A DNA stretch of 64,000 bases. It comes from Clonostachys chloroleuca (lineage: Eukaryota; Ascomycota; Sordariomycetes; Hypocreales; Bionectriaceae). The position numbers were made by a program, and so were the translations under genes. Below, piece after piece: positions 12,191 to 24,582 of the stretch (positions are counted from its first letter, which is position 1; every line of letters begins with the position of its first letter). Under the pieces are notes generated by a model. The model was not told the DNA's origin. It saw only the letters and a program-made list of their open reading frames with translations, and made no database searches. Location: assembly GCA_037952775.1 (NCBI GenBank), contig JBANAY010000003.1, positions 14,136,001-14,200,000 on the forward strand, written 5' to 3'.

Positions 12191-13373
12191 TTTAATCCGA
12201 GGATAAGTATCTACAAATTCATCAGCTATATTTGCTTCTTAGATAGAAGGAACAAGATGGTAAGAGCGTTACCGGTATCAAATTTAAAGATGAAAGTAGA
12301 TGGAAGTATGAAAGTGGATAGTAGTTGCAATTGATGATTCCCTTGTAAGTTGGATATTTTGAAGCCTGGAGATTATCTGAGCCCTCGGGGAGCAACTCCT
12401 CCTTTTTATACATTTTATGTTGGCCCCTTGGTTTTTATCACCACCCCATCTTGGAGAGAACCTCACTCAATCATTTCACCCCGATTGCGGCAGAATCTCG
12501 ACGCCCCAAAGTGAGGAGGGTAAGGCAGAGTTTGCCAACGTTTCGATATGCGGGAGGCCCGAACTACAATCGCCGCGACGATTTCACCTTGAATAGTGCC
12601 TTAAGCGCTTGTGCAATTTTCACCCAATTGTATTTCGATGCGTGTTCGCAGGGCTCCTTGGCTATCGGTAAAAGGATGCAAAGCTGCCTAATATCCCCTC
12701 TTTTTGGAATTCCGATAACCCCGCCCTCACTGATAGGCTGTCTGAGCCAAGAGGAGTAACATTGCTATGCATGGTATAAGTAAACTTCATCTTGCCTACG
12801 CGAGAGGCCCAAGAAAGCATTCATAAATTGGCAACACTGATGAAATCATGCATCATGACATCTCTTTCCGACCTCTCGCATATGCGCCCTATCTAATCGG
12901 GTAAGCCGACCCAAGGAGAATCTGCCTTGGTCATATGGCATACAACCAGATGTTCTTATGCGCCAAATCACAGATCCTGTCCCCTTTTCCCAAAGCAGTG
13001 TCCAGGCTGAACTCTTGGTATTATTCTATTCGTATGACGCATATCGCAATAGGACTCTGGTTCTTTTCCCTACTTCCGCCAATTACCTGCCTTCTACCAT
13101 TGGAAAAAATAGGCGTTAATATCTAACCTTTATGCAGAAGACACTCGGCAGCTCTCACCATAATTTACAGCATCTGCCACTGAATTAGGAAGTCTCGGCC
13201 ATTCACGACTTTACTGCGATGCACCGATTACCCAGCATAGAAAGAAAAGCCTTGCACACTTGTTGATTGTTTCCTTGCAGATAACAGCATCTATTCAGCG
13301 TCTTCATTAAGCTCGCAGCCCCCTGCCATGTGTTCCGTAAAAATCCCCTCGTTCCAACTCTCCATGGTAGACT
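12191..13373. other. Region without a confident gene
   Basis: This is the upstream region of the deaminase-fold gene. A 102-codon plus-strand frame at 12451-12759 has no recognisable feature and is probably chance. Confidence 0.35.
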
Positions 13374-14130
13374 CTAAAAGTTCAGAGTCCCACCAGCACA
13401 TAGGACCCAGGCTCTGCTCATTTTACTTACCTTGCCCCGCTTAGAATCTTGCACCCTTTGCCACGACTCTACTCGAGCAGAACTAAGCCAGAAAGCCTGC
13501 CCTGGCAGACTGAGCCTATGTCTGTAAACCTCCCATAACGCAGGATACAATTCGACCCGCTTCATGTAAGGAGCACGACCAAGGGTATTAAATAAATGCA
13601 TATTGGTAGAATCATCTGGTTGGAGCCAGCGACATTTAGTAGCTTTGGATTTTGGAACATCCTGGTCGACACATTTTGCGAACCCAGCAAGGTGCTTTTT
13701 GGACTGGTGGCGGTCTCTGCTCGCGAGTTCCATCAGCTGGAGATCGTAGATTCCATTAAGAGAAACATTAAAATCGCGAAACAAGAGCTTGGATGCGGCG
13801 CGAATGTCGAACCCAACCTTGGGGATGGACTTTGACTCGAGTATGGAGCGGAGCGACGCACTGCTTGTCACTCGTTGCAGATAAAGCCGCGGTACCAAGA
13901 CGTTTCATGTCAACTATGTAAAGTGTACCGGTTGGTAGCACCAAGATCTGCAGGTAAATGAGCTGGTCCTGCGCGACGCCATGGGCATCCAGATAGATTG
14001 AAGGTGGCTTGACCTCGAGGCCATCAAGATCTTGTCGCAATCGTTCTAGTTTCCTAACAGAGTTGATGACCATGGTAGACGGGCCACTATCCCCGTATTT
14101 GGGAGGCTTTGTCGAATGACTTGCATTCAT
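13374..14130 (-). pseudogene. RNase D/EXD1-like 3'-5' exonuclease relic
   Basis: Two overlapping minus-strand frames carry the DEDD exonuclease fold in order. The first holds VINSVRKLERLRQDL and SIYLDAHGVAQDQLIYL (motif I region, where the usual D-x-E reads D-A-H), ending VDMKRLGTAA. A frame change near 13860 leads to SLRSILESKSIPKVGFDIRA and NGIYDLQLMELASR (motif II region), then KHLAGFAKCV and a tail resembling LPALW of the family. Such proteins trim or bind RNA or DNA 3' ends. The frame change is not in a homopolymer, the motif I glutamate is replaced, and the segment before the last motif appears shortened, so this copy is probably inactive. Confidence 0.65.
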
Positions 14131-14747
14131 TGTGGTTATCAAGACACCCCTAGCGATAATCAATTAGAGCGTTAGATGTAGAGGACACTGACAAGAGAAA
14201 TTATGGCCAGTATAATGCATGGTAGCTCCCTCCAAAATAAATCAACAGATACCACCAAATAAAGCTATGGCCCGATTCCGGAATTTGACTGGCCAATGAT
14301 TGTCCTGTTCCACTTGGTTGGCCTCCCGCATCACACCTCTATGCGTTGGTACCCAAGCACCAAAGGTGTGTCTCGTCTTACAATCAGCCAACTTTTTTCA
14401 GAGCATGAATCAATCCAGTTAATTTAGCACGAACTGTATGACAACATAAAACGGTCCCTAAATATGTAGTTCCCCAAAGGTTGACATTCATCAAGGTTGA
14501 CATCGCTCTAGAACATGGCCGATATATTGCACATCACTACTGCATACTGACGCGGTTTCCAAAGACTCAGGCGGCTCATCGACCAGTATATGTGAAGACT
14601 CAATCATGATAGAAGTGATTTGAAGTCTGACGACGATTCGAAGATCGCCCGCACTATCTTAGCCCAATCTGGGCTGCGTACGCTAGTGAAGAGTCCTTCA
14701 TTGCGAACAGTCGGAGCTTCTCTCGCAGTATAAACCTGCCGTTTCTC

Positions 14748-15536
14748 TCAGATTCGGCTTCGTAGGTAGTGGAGGAACTTGCCCAGGGGTTGACTTGGGT
14801 GAAGACCCGCGCCACAAGCATCGCTTTCAGCATGCTGCAGCAGACCACTAATATAATAAAACTCGGCATCGCAGCCCCGACAACGGTATTCGAAGTCCGA
14901 AATAGTGCCGGGATTGATAACAATCGAAGGCGACTTCATCCACTCTATTGCTATCGTGACCTGACGGGCAAGTTCCTGCTTCGAGGTGTAGGACCATAGC
15001 TGAGGACCGAACGAACTTGCGCGCGCATCCTGCGCATTCAACAGTCCTCTCGAGATGAGTTAACTGATGCTATAAATATCAGCTCAGTACATTATCGGAA
15101 GTAGGAGGAGAGAATAGAGCTAGGGTCTCACATTCTTCAGATTATTAGGCGAATCGTAATAATTTCCACAACTTGTACATAGGTTATGTACTGCAACGTC
15201 ATGTTTAACGAGGTCACCTGCTTGGTCGAAACCCCTCTCGCAAGGTCGACAATAGTGGTGAACCTTGGTTAAATGGCTGTCAAGACCCTGCAGTAAGAAG
15301 AAATCAGGCTTTCGGGGACATTTGACACAGATGTGATGTTGACTTGAAGCGTAGAAGTGTTGCTGCCTAGCCTGGCAGGAGCGAAAGGCACGATCACATC
15401 GAGAACAAAACGAATTGGGATGCTTGCTTCGAGTGTGTTGGCGCAGCCCGTCGTCATCTACTAAACGGGACTGTTCGGACGGTAATGGACTGGTCGCTCG
15501 GCTGTAGCTATGTGGTGGATTGCTGATAAACAACAA
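14748..15536 (-). pseudogene. C2H2 multi-zinc-finger protein with a frameshift
   Basis: Exon 1 (15132-15536 and perhaps beyond) and exon 2 (from 15069) flank a 62-base GT-AG intron (15070-15131) in phase 0. Successive fingers include FCSRCDRAFRSCQARQQHF, HICVKC, HYCRPCERGFDQAGDLVKH, CTSCGNYYDSPNNL, then in exon 2 ECAGCARKFVRSSAMVLHLE and EYRCRGCDAEFYYISGLLQH. The closing PLGKFLHYLRSRI is typical of a Eurotiales finger family. The last finger is one frame away from the preceding one; the change lies near 14890-14905, not in a long homopolymer. No ATG is seen at the 5' end of exon 1, so the start may lie upstream. These proteins are presumed nucleic-acid binders. Confidence 0.68.
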
Positions 15537-16209
15537 CCTTCATGCCACAAGTGGGCACGAAAACACGCTGGGTGCGGGGTAAAGTCAGGGGGCCGCCCCA
15601 CTGTCAGGGAGCAAACCCCAGCCACGGAGCAACGAAAGTGTAGGAAATACACCCCTAACCTAGAAGCTGTGGCGCATCATGGCGCAAATTGTCCGGGTCG
15701 GCTGCCCAACGCAGCTCCAGCCACGAATCATGAGTCAGCCTTGGCCTTCATTCGGAAGATGGCAGCAGCTTACAATTTTCTTTTCTCCCTCAGTCCTACA
15801 TTGTTCGTGACAGCCACGACAACCATGGCGCCACGACTAAGCTCGTCCAAGCACAACCAAATCGATACGATTCCCATGCAAACAAGAACGCGCTATTTGG
15901 GACACCTTCTATTTAAAGTCATGGTGAATGCACTCAGGATTACGTATCTCTTACCTATCTACAAAGCCAAAGAAGCGGAAGGCCTATCCGTCACTAGGCA
16001 GATCAATCCTTCCGGCGGCCTGTATATTTGCCGGGCACTCAAGCAAATTGTTTCCAGTAACAAACTTATAGCATTCTACGAGATTCTACAACTTTCTATA
16101 ATGTTCCCTACGTATACTAAGTCTCAGGCCCATACCTCCAATCAGATATTAACTGCATGAATTATCTCATTGCCAAACAAACAGTATATGTTGAGGTTAT
16201 GGTACATAT
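15537..16209. other. Upstream region of the zinc-finger gene; long frame judged chance
   Basis: A 216-codon plus-strand frame (15510-16160) runs through this region, antisense at its start to the zinc-finger gene. It shows no domain, no family resemblance and poor composition, so I do not call it a gene. Confidence 0.4.
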
Positions 16210-16382
16210 CAAGTAGAAGAGATATTTGGGACAAGAAGTCATGGGAGGGACAAGAATTGGGCTTTATTAGGTGATATAGTACTGGTACCTTGAGGTACAA
16301 GGGTAGGTTGTCACACAGCCAGAAATAGCCCCTGCTAAAATAGTTATCTAAATTATTTGCGACATCCATTTCGCCGTTTACC
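16210..16382 (-). repeat. Right copy of the inverted repeat
   Basis: This is the reverse-complement partner of 9131-9300. On the minus strand this copy is open for 75 codons (16142-16369: MDVANNLDNYFSRGYFWL and on), whereas the left copy has several stops in the same frame. The repeat may therefore derive from a coding exon of some repeated gene that I do not recognise. Confidence 0.75.
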
Positions 16383-17752
16383 GTATCTTGAGCGACTTAG
16401 GTCCGATTACCCACAGCAGTAATATATGTATACCTACTATAAAGGCATTAATTTTAGGTACTCTTACAGAGGCTGTTGCTGCAGTCTATGGCATAACTAG
16501 CTTCCGCTCTATTGTCCTATATGTCTCAGAAAAAGAAGTACCTAAAAGTACCTTAATGTATATTCCACACCATCCTACAGCATGAGGAGATACATAATGG
16601 CCAATCAATAAGCCCCTAAAGTCTCTTAAGTACTAAGCCAAGAACAATGGTGCTCACAGTGTAGGACGAAATCCCGATACCTTTGATGAACGATGGGGTG
16701 CATCCCAACCGTTGTGCTTACCTAAGGGGACCATGTTTGCGTCCTCGTCCTATTAAGTAATAACATATAAAAAATAATCTTCCTCATGCCAATGCAGGAC
16801 ATTATGCACACAGTAAAACTGCAGTATGTATCACAAAATATACGGCACTACGAAGCTATATAAGTCTACATCCAAGGCTAATACCTTGTATAGCTGACTA
16901 ATATATTAATTAAAGGCAAACTTCAAAAGTGTAAATTATCTCGTGAAAAAACGTGAGCTCTTGTAAACTCTGTAATAGATCCGAGTCTATTACGTGACCG
17001 CGTAAATGGAAGGCAATCTATATATTCATTTCCCTGGGCTAACCTGTAGCTTAACGTGGTGTGTCGATTATGCCACATTGGAGAACGTTGGATCGGGCTT
17101 TACGGACCGCGCGAATCGAGCAGGGGATGGTTACGGCTGTATCTAAGACAATGGTTGTTTCTTTACCCTCTAATTGCATAATGATATTATAAACAGTCTT
17201 ACGCTGGGCGCGGCATAACCTTTATTACGCACACTAGTATCTCATTGGCTCATCAAACAACAATTAGACCCAAAATCTAGATGTATACTTAGTTGGAATT
17301 TGCTAAATCAATCACCCAAGCGGGCCGTCGGCTTCAAAGGAGAGCCCTACGACTGGCTTATCTGGCCACACTCGATACAACGAATTTCAATCGTGTGTTA
17401 AGAAGAGGTTATTCGATTTCGCTATGATTTAAACCTGGTGGAGCGGTGGGGGTTCAAAAACCGACATTGGGTTGCGGGACCCTATAAAGATGACCTCAAA
17501 GATACTTACAAACAAACAAAGGGCCCGAACAGGATTATCGCGAGTTTCATATACTATTCCCAATCATGAATTGAATTCTGCTTCAACTTGATACGGATGA
17601 AAGTCTCGCTTTGGGGCAGCTTAAGAGCAAGGTCACTAAACGGTGGCGGAATATAGCTTCATGTGAAGTGGTTAGGGGTCAAACAACTGTACATATAGGT
17701 ATGGCACCTTGAATAAATAAGACGTTTGTTCCAGTTTGATCGTGGAGGGTCA
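16383..17752. other. Region without a recognisable gene
   Basis: This is AT-leaning sequence with many stops in all frames. I see no motif, repeat or intron-exon pattern that I can support. Confidence 0.4.
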
Positions 17753-18282
17753 TGGTTCACTCAAGGGTTCTTCAACAGATAAGATTCTTATATGTTCCCG
17801 ATAATTTAGACTTTGCTTCCAACAGCCCAATGCGGAGATGCATTCATACTCTAAACCGAGATCCTCAAGCTAGGATCTCATCTCCTCTACATTTATCTCC
17901 TCTTCATAGCAAGGCTCAGAAGTACTACAGTCAATACCAGCTATTGTCGTTTGGAATGAAGTCCATTCTAGAATCGTAACTAAAATAGAAGGCCCTTTAT
18001 TCACTTCGAATTCCGGGATAACGATAGCCCCACGTCGGAAGCTAGGAGTAACTGAAGAGTATATTACAGTTATAGAACTACTCATTTATCCAAGACAGAG
18101 TGTTTTTTAGCGAGAAGTCCTAGAGAGTCTTCAGGGATAACAGGTAGCGAGTTAATCCCGTAACGTAGTCGTTTGCGACGAAGGGACTTGGTATCTGACA
18201 ATAGTTCGCAATAGAGAAGAATATTCAATTCAGGTTTGAAAGCCTTATCGGCTTCATGAATAAGGTTGCCGAGAGAATCCAT
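17753..18282 (-). pseudogene. Unknown small gene, two overlapping frames and one internal stop
   Basis: A 66-codon frame starting at 18282 (MDSLGNLIHEADKAFKPEL) ends in an ATGA overlap with a second frame starting at 18085. The second frame reads to a TAG at about 17870 and continues open after it to 17753 (LEDLGLEYECISALGC). The amino acid composition looks coding. I do not recognise the family. The pattern suggests one short gene broken by a frameshift and a nonsense change. Confidence 0.35.
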
Positions 18283-19935
18283 TCGATGTTAGGAAATGAA
18301 AATTACCAAATGTGAACGGTACCTACTAACTAGCCCAACATTATAAACATAGCAATTGTGACAAAATAAGGGCACGGGCGAGTCCGAATTTTGGGTTTGT
18401 GTGATTCCAAAAATTGGCTTCATTGAGTGATATTCAGTTATGTACAGTATACATAGCTCGACTTATGTACATACATGTACCGGTACATACTGTACATAAT
18501 ATACTGTACATAACAAAGATAAGCCGCAACCCCGCCCCCACTTAATTCCTCCTTCAAGATGAAGACCTTCCGGTTTTATTTGGAAAACTTGAATATACAT
18601 TTTGGACGTGCTTCTGGTCTTGCTCAGATAATTCGCAACATGGCTAATGACGACACTAGCTTCTCGCTGTTAACAGTTACCTCGCCTTCTTCGCCCAAAC
18701 TCAGGCACGGCCTACAAAAGTCGCATTCCCCTAGCCTGCATACGTAATGAATCTTACAACCCTTCTCTCGACTAGCAACTTGTCTTTTGTGAAGCTGCGC
18801 ATTCGCACAGCGGGTTATTAGGACCATTTCCTCGTTCATCGGCAAATGCTAGAAATTATGCGCAACTTGTGCCTTTACAGTACAAACATCCAGCATTTCC
18901 GTCTCGATTCGATGTACGTGTAATAAGTCTTTTGCTCGGGCTTCAGCATCGGAAACAAGAAGGCGGCTGTTCCGGGGGGCTTGTAAGCCCGATTGTTTTT
19001 ATGGCTACAAGATCGGATATACGTGTCTGTGTTGCATTAGCATCGTATACTGTAGCAGTCTGCGGCGGGTCTATGTCTACCATTTTGCTCCTGAATGAAG
19101 CTAGTTTTGCTTTTCTTTCTGCCTGGCGACTCTGGTCAACGGGCTAGTGGTACTTACTGGGTTGGTCGGTATATATGACTAATTCTTACTCTTGTCGGCG
19201 AAGGATAGAAGACAAGTGTACAAAGGAAGCCAGGTAAAAGAGGCAGCTTTAATAGTTATTCGACGAGCTGCTGTCCTGAGGGCAAGTTGAGTCATCCGTA
19301 CGAAGGTTTGTAGAATTTTCCTCCGTATGACTACATCTTGGGCGGACTAGGAAAGGCTATATTTTTAAGCTTTCGTATTCATTGCGTTGAGTTATCGGGC
19401 CCTGGTAGCTTCATTTGTTAAACTCTATTGTTCTCTTTCTCTTCCGTAGAACCTGCTCGAGTACTAGGTGATCACGCCGCTAATGTCACTGCTGAGGTAC
19501 AGTATAATCTCAAAGAAGGGCAATCCATACCCATGCGATTAGTTGTCGGTGCTATTGATGCACGAAGAAGTTCGAGGTTCAATCATCTTGCCCCCACAGC
19601 TTTGAAAAGCCTCTTTTCATCTTACGCCAGCCACGTTTAATGCATTGTGACAAAAGACATTGCTGTTCATTTGTATTACACGCAGAACGCAAAAGGGACG
19701 GCGTATCGTTGATCTGTCCCTGAAGCTCCGATACACAACTGATCTCAGTGAATGTCCTATTACCGCTGTGACTATATTACTAAACTAGGCATTGAGGGCA
19801 ACATAGTCTAAGGATACGAGGTGAGAACTCGTCCAGAATCATGTCTGCAAGAGAAAAAAATGATGGACTAAAAAATTGTTTGGTTGAAGGCAAGAACGAT
19901 TCATTTTCAATAGCCCGATGCACCATGTCCATTCA
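18283..19935. other. Region with short unassigned frames
   Basis: A GTAC-palindrome tract at 18437-18510 precedes a 62-codon plus-strand frame (18559-18747). Another plus-strand frame at 19428-19640 begins after a typical acceptor (TTCCGTAG) and contains NVTAEVQYNLKEGQSIP, which looks coding and faintly like a carbohydrate-binding or PA14-type strand pair, but too little is left to name it. Confidence 0.3.
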
Positions 19936-20962
19936 TCACGCCAAACATTTCCTAGGGTCAACCTCCAGTCTTATATTTAGGTCAAGTTTGTCTTGACCGT
20001 CAAATAAGTTCTTCTCTTCGTTCCAACGGACCCAGATAGGCGACCAATCGCCGTTTAATTCTACATCAACGGACAAACACCACCCTATTAGCCCCATTAG
20101 ATATAAAAATTCGCTATCGATCTCTCGCTGGTTCGTGTCCATTCCTGTAACGCTTGTAACCCAGCAGCATTCTCTAGACATCCCCGGCTGCTATCTACAT
20201 ATCCAGCTGTCATCGTCACCAACAATGGCTTTCATAGGCCGAAGGTGAATCTTTTGGATGTGTGGATTTGATTTCATGATCGTCTCCCTTTTCTGTTTTA
20301 CTCTGTCTGCCTCTTCAGCGGACTGGAAAGGTAGCGCGAAAATCTGGCTCAGCTTGAATATTTCGGCCTGAATTTCAACAAGGAAGCTGTAGATAGTACC
20401 ATTGTTATCACTAGAATTTATCCGGTCCAGACCATGGAGCGAGACGCAATCGAGAATTCGGCTCGCTGTTCTGTGAGCTTCATCATGAAGGTGCCCAAGA
20501 GCACTACAGATAGAGGCATGGTAACCAACGTTATTCATTCGTAGATGTGCGTTACCATCATCGTTCCTGGTTGATGGCTGCGATTGATCTCGAGAGAATA
20601 CAGTTACCCATTCGATGTGAGGCTCACTCTCTTCGTTGGACTCATCACTACCCGCCGGGGCGAAGAGAGGGCTTCTACGTTCAGAGGGACTATGGTTGAG
20701 CGAAATCGGTAAAGAACCGACTGAACTGACACTCATCATAAACAAAGTAATTGTAAGAGGGGTAAAGGTGGCATCTGATATGAAGACTCAAGCCTCTCGC
20801 ACCCCAGGCAGCTACTACCTCCTCGAATGAAGACCCCACTGATGGTACGCGAGGCACTTGGGAAGACGAATTGGTTCCGGAGCTACTGTTGCTCAACGAA
20901 TCCGGCACGCCTACTTTGCCCAAGGAGTGGTATGACGGTCCGGATGGCGAGAATAAAAACAT
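19936..20962 (-). CDS. Unrecognised gene, probably two or three exons
   Basis: Frames at 20690-20962 (MFLFSPSGPSYHSLGKVGVP), 20191-20745 (HDEAHRTASRILDCVSLHGL and a Lys-rich end) and 19936-20181 lie head to tail on the minus strand. A GAG|GTAG donor near 20820 and a GTGTCAG acceptor near 20735 are candidates but do not fit phase exactly. The middle part is helical. I do not recognise any family. Confidence 0.35.
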
Positions 20963-21241
20963 AAAGGCATTTCTCCGCTACGTGTAAAAAGAAGCGCACC
21001 TTTGTCACCCGATCATTTTCACTCGGCCTAGAGCGAGGTTCTTTTGCCTACTCGCTAACAAGCTGGCATTCTGTGCCAAGAAGCGCGTAACCAGGTTCGT
21101 TCGTGAATTGTACGCGGTACAAGTGTTACACTAAGAAGGCTAGCACGGTAGGGACCTCTCTTTCCCGATGTGTCACTTTGTCTAAGCTATGCTGCTAAGC
21201 TGTTGCAATACCTGGACTTGCTTTTGGAAAACTGTGGGGTG

Positions 21242-22558
21242 TTATTGATCGGGCCTGTCCGCTTCATCGACAGAATTATTGCTTGCCTGTTCCCGTTCAA
21301 CACGGTGAGAGGGGCAGTAGTCCTCGTCATCGTGTACAGCAGCATCAGAGCCAGAGCTTGAGCTGACATCAGAATCAGAATCGCAGTGAGAGTCTGGGTC
21401 TTGCTCAGGGGTGAAGCGGTCCTTGTGTGTCCCCTTGCAGCGAAGCTGCCCGGTCAGAAGCTGACTAACGCCATCATTGATAGCTTCCTCTGCGCCGCCG
21501 TACGCTTCCTCTTTTTCGCGGATATCCAACGATAGTGAAGTGAATGGTATGGAACTGTCCTCACTGTGCTGCCACATAACGCCGTCGGAGTCAGAGCTGG
21601 ACTGAGAATCGAAATGACCCTCCGAACAGCTTCCCAGTGTACTCTGTGAATCATCTCGTGTCTGCTCCATCCCGTTCTGAGGCGAAATGGCTACAGCATT
21701 GGAAGCCTCACAGCTCTCAGAACAAGACGCGTCCAGCGTCTCCGGAAGGGGGTCTGGTATGACAGCGTCACCTTTGGTGACCAGCCCAGTATGGCCGGGG
21801 CTACCCGACGAATGGCCAAGGGCGGCACTGCTGGCTTGCGTGCTCGTCGGTGTGCAGGAAAGCAAGATATCCGGACCTGTTACAGCCTCCTAGCTTGGCC
21901 GACTCGCACCTAGATCAGGTAGCTGTGACTGGTTGGCATCATTAGGAGATCCTAGGCAGGATGGTCAGCCACGCTCGAACGCTTTTGTAAAAGGCATGCC
22001 TCAATAACACTTACTCGTGGGTGACAGAACAGATGAGACCTTCTTGATAGATGCAAAGATTGTGTCGATCGACGGAAGAGTATCATCTGGTCTCGATTCA
22101 TCCATATCTCAAGAGCCGTCGCAACTCGATTTTTCATCTGCATCGAATGTACTCTCATCATCAGGCGGGATGTAGATTGGCTCATGAGATACTTGATCGC
22201 AGGGAGCCGACGTAGGGGGTGAGGGAAAGGAGGGTTCTGGGGAGGAAATAGATGTCTGCTGTTTCGCGTGATCGGCATGCTCCGAACCAGGAACAGCTGG
22301 AGGAGTCCAGGTAACCATGTTATCAAGATTCACAAAGGGTCCCATTGTATGAGGAAGAAGGGATACTTAATGTGAGTATGAATCGCTTCTTGCACTAGTC
22401 CGGTTTCTGGTATTGACAGGTATTTGTCTCTTCGTGAGGTAGTGCGAGTCCCTGTTTTGCACGGCGATGTTGGCAACCACTGAACTCCTACGCCTGCCTT
22501 GACCTGGATTGATTGGATTCATCTTGAGGATTGATAGGATCGATAAAAGGTTGAACAA
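21242..22558 (-). pseudogene. Ser/Asp-rich protein gene broken by three in-frame stops
   Basis: One reading frame runs from the ATG at 22525 or 22558 to about 22010, then resumes after a candidate intron ending at a CCTAG acceptor (about 21957) and continues to 21242. It is interrupted by only three stops: a TAA just before MGPFVNLDNMV, a TGA before DMDESRPDD and a TAG before EAVTGPDIL. Two of these fit a CpA to TpA change. The product is acidic and Ser-rich (SSSDSDG, CDSDSDVSSSSGSDA) with Pro-rich stretches, as in disordered regulators. No DNA-binding motif is visible and I do not name it. Confidence 0.5.
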
Positions 22559-24144
22559 TATTCACCATGTTGTCCGAACAGAAGCCGGTTAATCAAGGAA
22601 CTTCTCTAGTAGCTAATTATAGCTATTCCTAATCCGTAAGTTCTATTACTAGAACGCATCCATAGGCACTTGCGCATGGGTCGAGGCGCGGTCTAGTACG
22701 GGCCACAGTGGACAGGTCGCTATCCATATCGCTGAGCCAAACTTCTTTGTAGGGATTCTAGGCAAAGGCCCAAATTTTCTTGCTTTATCTCAGTCTGACA
22801 GGAGATCAACCCGTCGTATATCTTTCCCGCTTTGTGAGGGCTAACGCTGAGTCAGTGTCATGACATGGACGCGTAATATTATTGGATAAGTCAAGGTTAT
22901 CAGGAAATTCAGGACGAACCTAGAGGAGGCCCTTTTGTGCTAGCTATGTCAATAGAATACAAAGCTAGCTTATCTGGTCATAGGACGGTAGCATTGGAAT
23001 GAGACCCTTAGATAATAACGGTGTACGGGAACTAAGCATCCTACCATCAGGGACGTTATATGTTATTATTTCTCGCATTCTCTAAGTTGTTCTGGTATTA
23101 GCTAGGCTTGGACAAGCAAGAGACGATATCAGCGCGCAGAGGCGGTACCTTTTACGAGTTAAGTCAGGCGGCCATCGGGCCTGAGCGATTTCTCTCGCCC
23201 AGCCCATCGCAAGCTGACCGCACTGAGGCTGATCGCAGAGAAGCGTTCAGATATTTTGATATTCATTTTCGAACAAGGAACCAATCAACTTTGCAGTGTT
23301 TCCAGTTAAAAAGATGGCCAACACGAGAAGATTGAACCCGTGGAAGAGAGGAATGCATACATAGCAACTCAAATATTATAGCTTCTCTTTAGTCCATAAT
23401 ATAGTATAATAGTTATTTAACTATACCTTTCGGGGGCGCCCACGGGGGGATTTTATAGAGTCCTTGTTGTTGCTCTTCTTTCTTTCATAACGCTTTGTAA
23501 CCTTTTTGGAAACTCCAGCGTCCTGTGCCAATCAAGCGGTCCGGCTCCCGGTCCTCTTAGCACCTTTCTATAGACATGTCTTTAACTTCTTCCACTCCTC
23601 AACCAACACACCCATATTCTCACAATCCTCCTCTGGCACGGCGGTTGGTTCCCACTCCACTGTATAGTATAGCTCTCATTAATCAACTCCTCGCCTATAA
23701 TTTCAACAGCTTCCCATTCATCCACAGAGATTTCATCCACTACCGGAGGGGTGGAAGGATCCTCGGCGGTCGGACTTACACTAGCACTCTCATTCCCTGC
23801 CCCTGCATCGCTGTTCTCGAGGCTAGGCATCTCAGCAGGGAACCAGGCATAGTACCTCAATAGAAGAGTCTATTAAGAAATCAGCAGTTTCATCATGTAT
23901 AGGAGCGGGGACCGACTCTACCTGTGCATACAACAGCTCTTCGGCGGCAGGGGGCTCATTATCATGTACATCTTTCATCGGATACATTAAACCAGATCAA
24001 TTGTATTATCTTTCGACCAGGTTGGGCAATTGATAGAGTTAAGGATATAGCACCAACATAGAACAGTGGATCTTAAAAGAATATAATTAGTAGAATCAAC
24101 TTGAATTATCAAATTAGCCTAAAAAAGATAACTATGCAATCAAT
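22559..24144. other. Region with one chromodomain-like frame
   Basis: The minus-strand frame 23582-23860 contains DEWEAVEIIGEELINESYTI, which resembles the start of a chromodomain as found in retrotransposon integrases and heterochromatin proteins. It is short and isolated, so the resemblance is weak. The rest shows nothing I can support. Confidence 0.3.
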
Positions 24145-24327
24145 CGTCTCATGCCAAAACGTCTCATGCCAAAACGTCTCCTGCCAAAACGTCTCCTGCC
24201 AAAACGTCTCATGCCAAAACGTCTCCTGCCAAAATGTCTCATGCCAAAATGTCTCATGCCAAAATGTCTCATGCCAAAACGTATTATATTAAAATGCCCC
24301 ATACTAAAAGGTTGCATAACGAATGAA
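24145..24327. repeat. 15-base minisatellite (GTCTCATGCCAAAAC)n
   Basis: About nine well-kept units of 15 bases run from 24145 to about 24283, with alternation between TCATGCC and TCCTGCC and between AAAAC and AAAAT; two or three decayed units follow to about 24327. Since 15 is a multiple of three and the unit has no stop in several frames, it is open in more than one frame on both strands (pentapeptides MPKRL and VSCQN on plus, MRHFG on minus). A related array is at 59960-60115. Confidence 0.9.
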
Positions 24328-24582
24328 AAGTGCCACATTATTCTACCTAAAATTTAAGGCTTTCTATTACTTAGGACCTCCGGAAAATGCGACCCGAACA
24401 TAGGCTGCGACACAAGTAGGCCTAGAAAGAGGCCAAGTCCAAGAAGATGGAACAAAACATGAACATAAAGTGCAATTAGTCATAAATCGCACCGTATGGG
24501 GAATTAGTTTTAACTTCGTATGTGTTTATACAAAGAGAAGCTGGTTCTGCTCTAACCTGTACACAAATAACTCACTCTCGCC

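Noticed and set aside
15510..16160. A 216-codon plus-strand ORF as a gene
   Set aside because: No domain, poor composition, and it overlaps the 5' part of the zinc-finger gene in antisense; long chance frames of this size occur at this base composition.
9131..16382. The inverted repeats as true terminal repeats of a transposon
   Set aside because: No target-site duplication and no transposase between them; one repeat copy has a 75-codon open frame, so they may be two copies of a gene fragment. Reported as a finding but not as a mobile element.
24145..24327. CRISPR-like tandem array
   Set aside because: The units are directly adjacent 15-base repeats with no spacers; this is a minisatellite in a eukaryotic genome.
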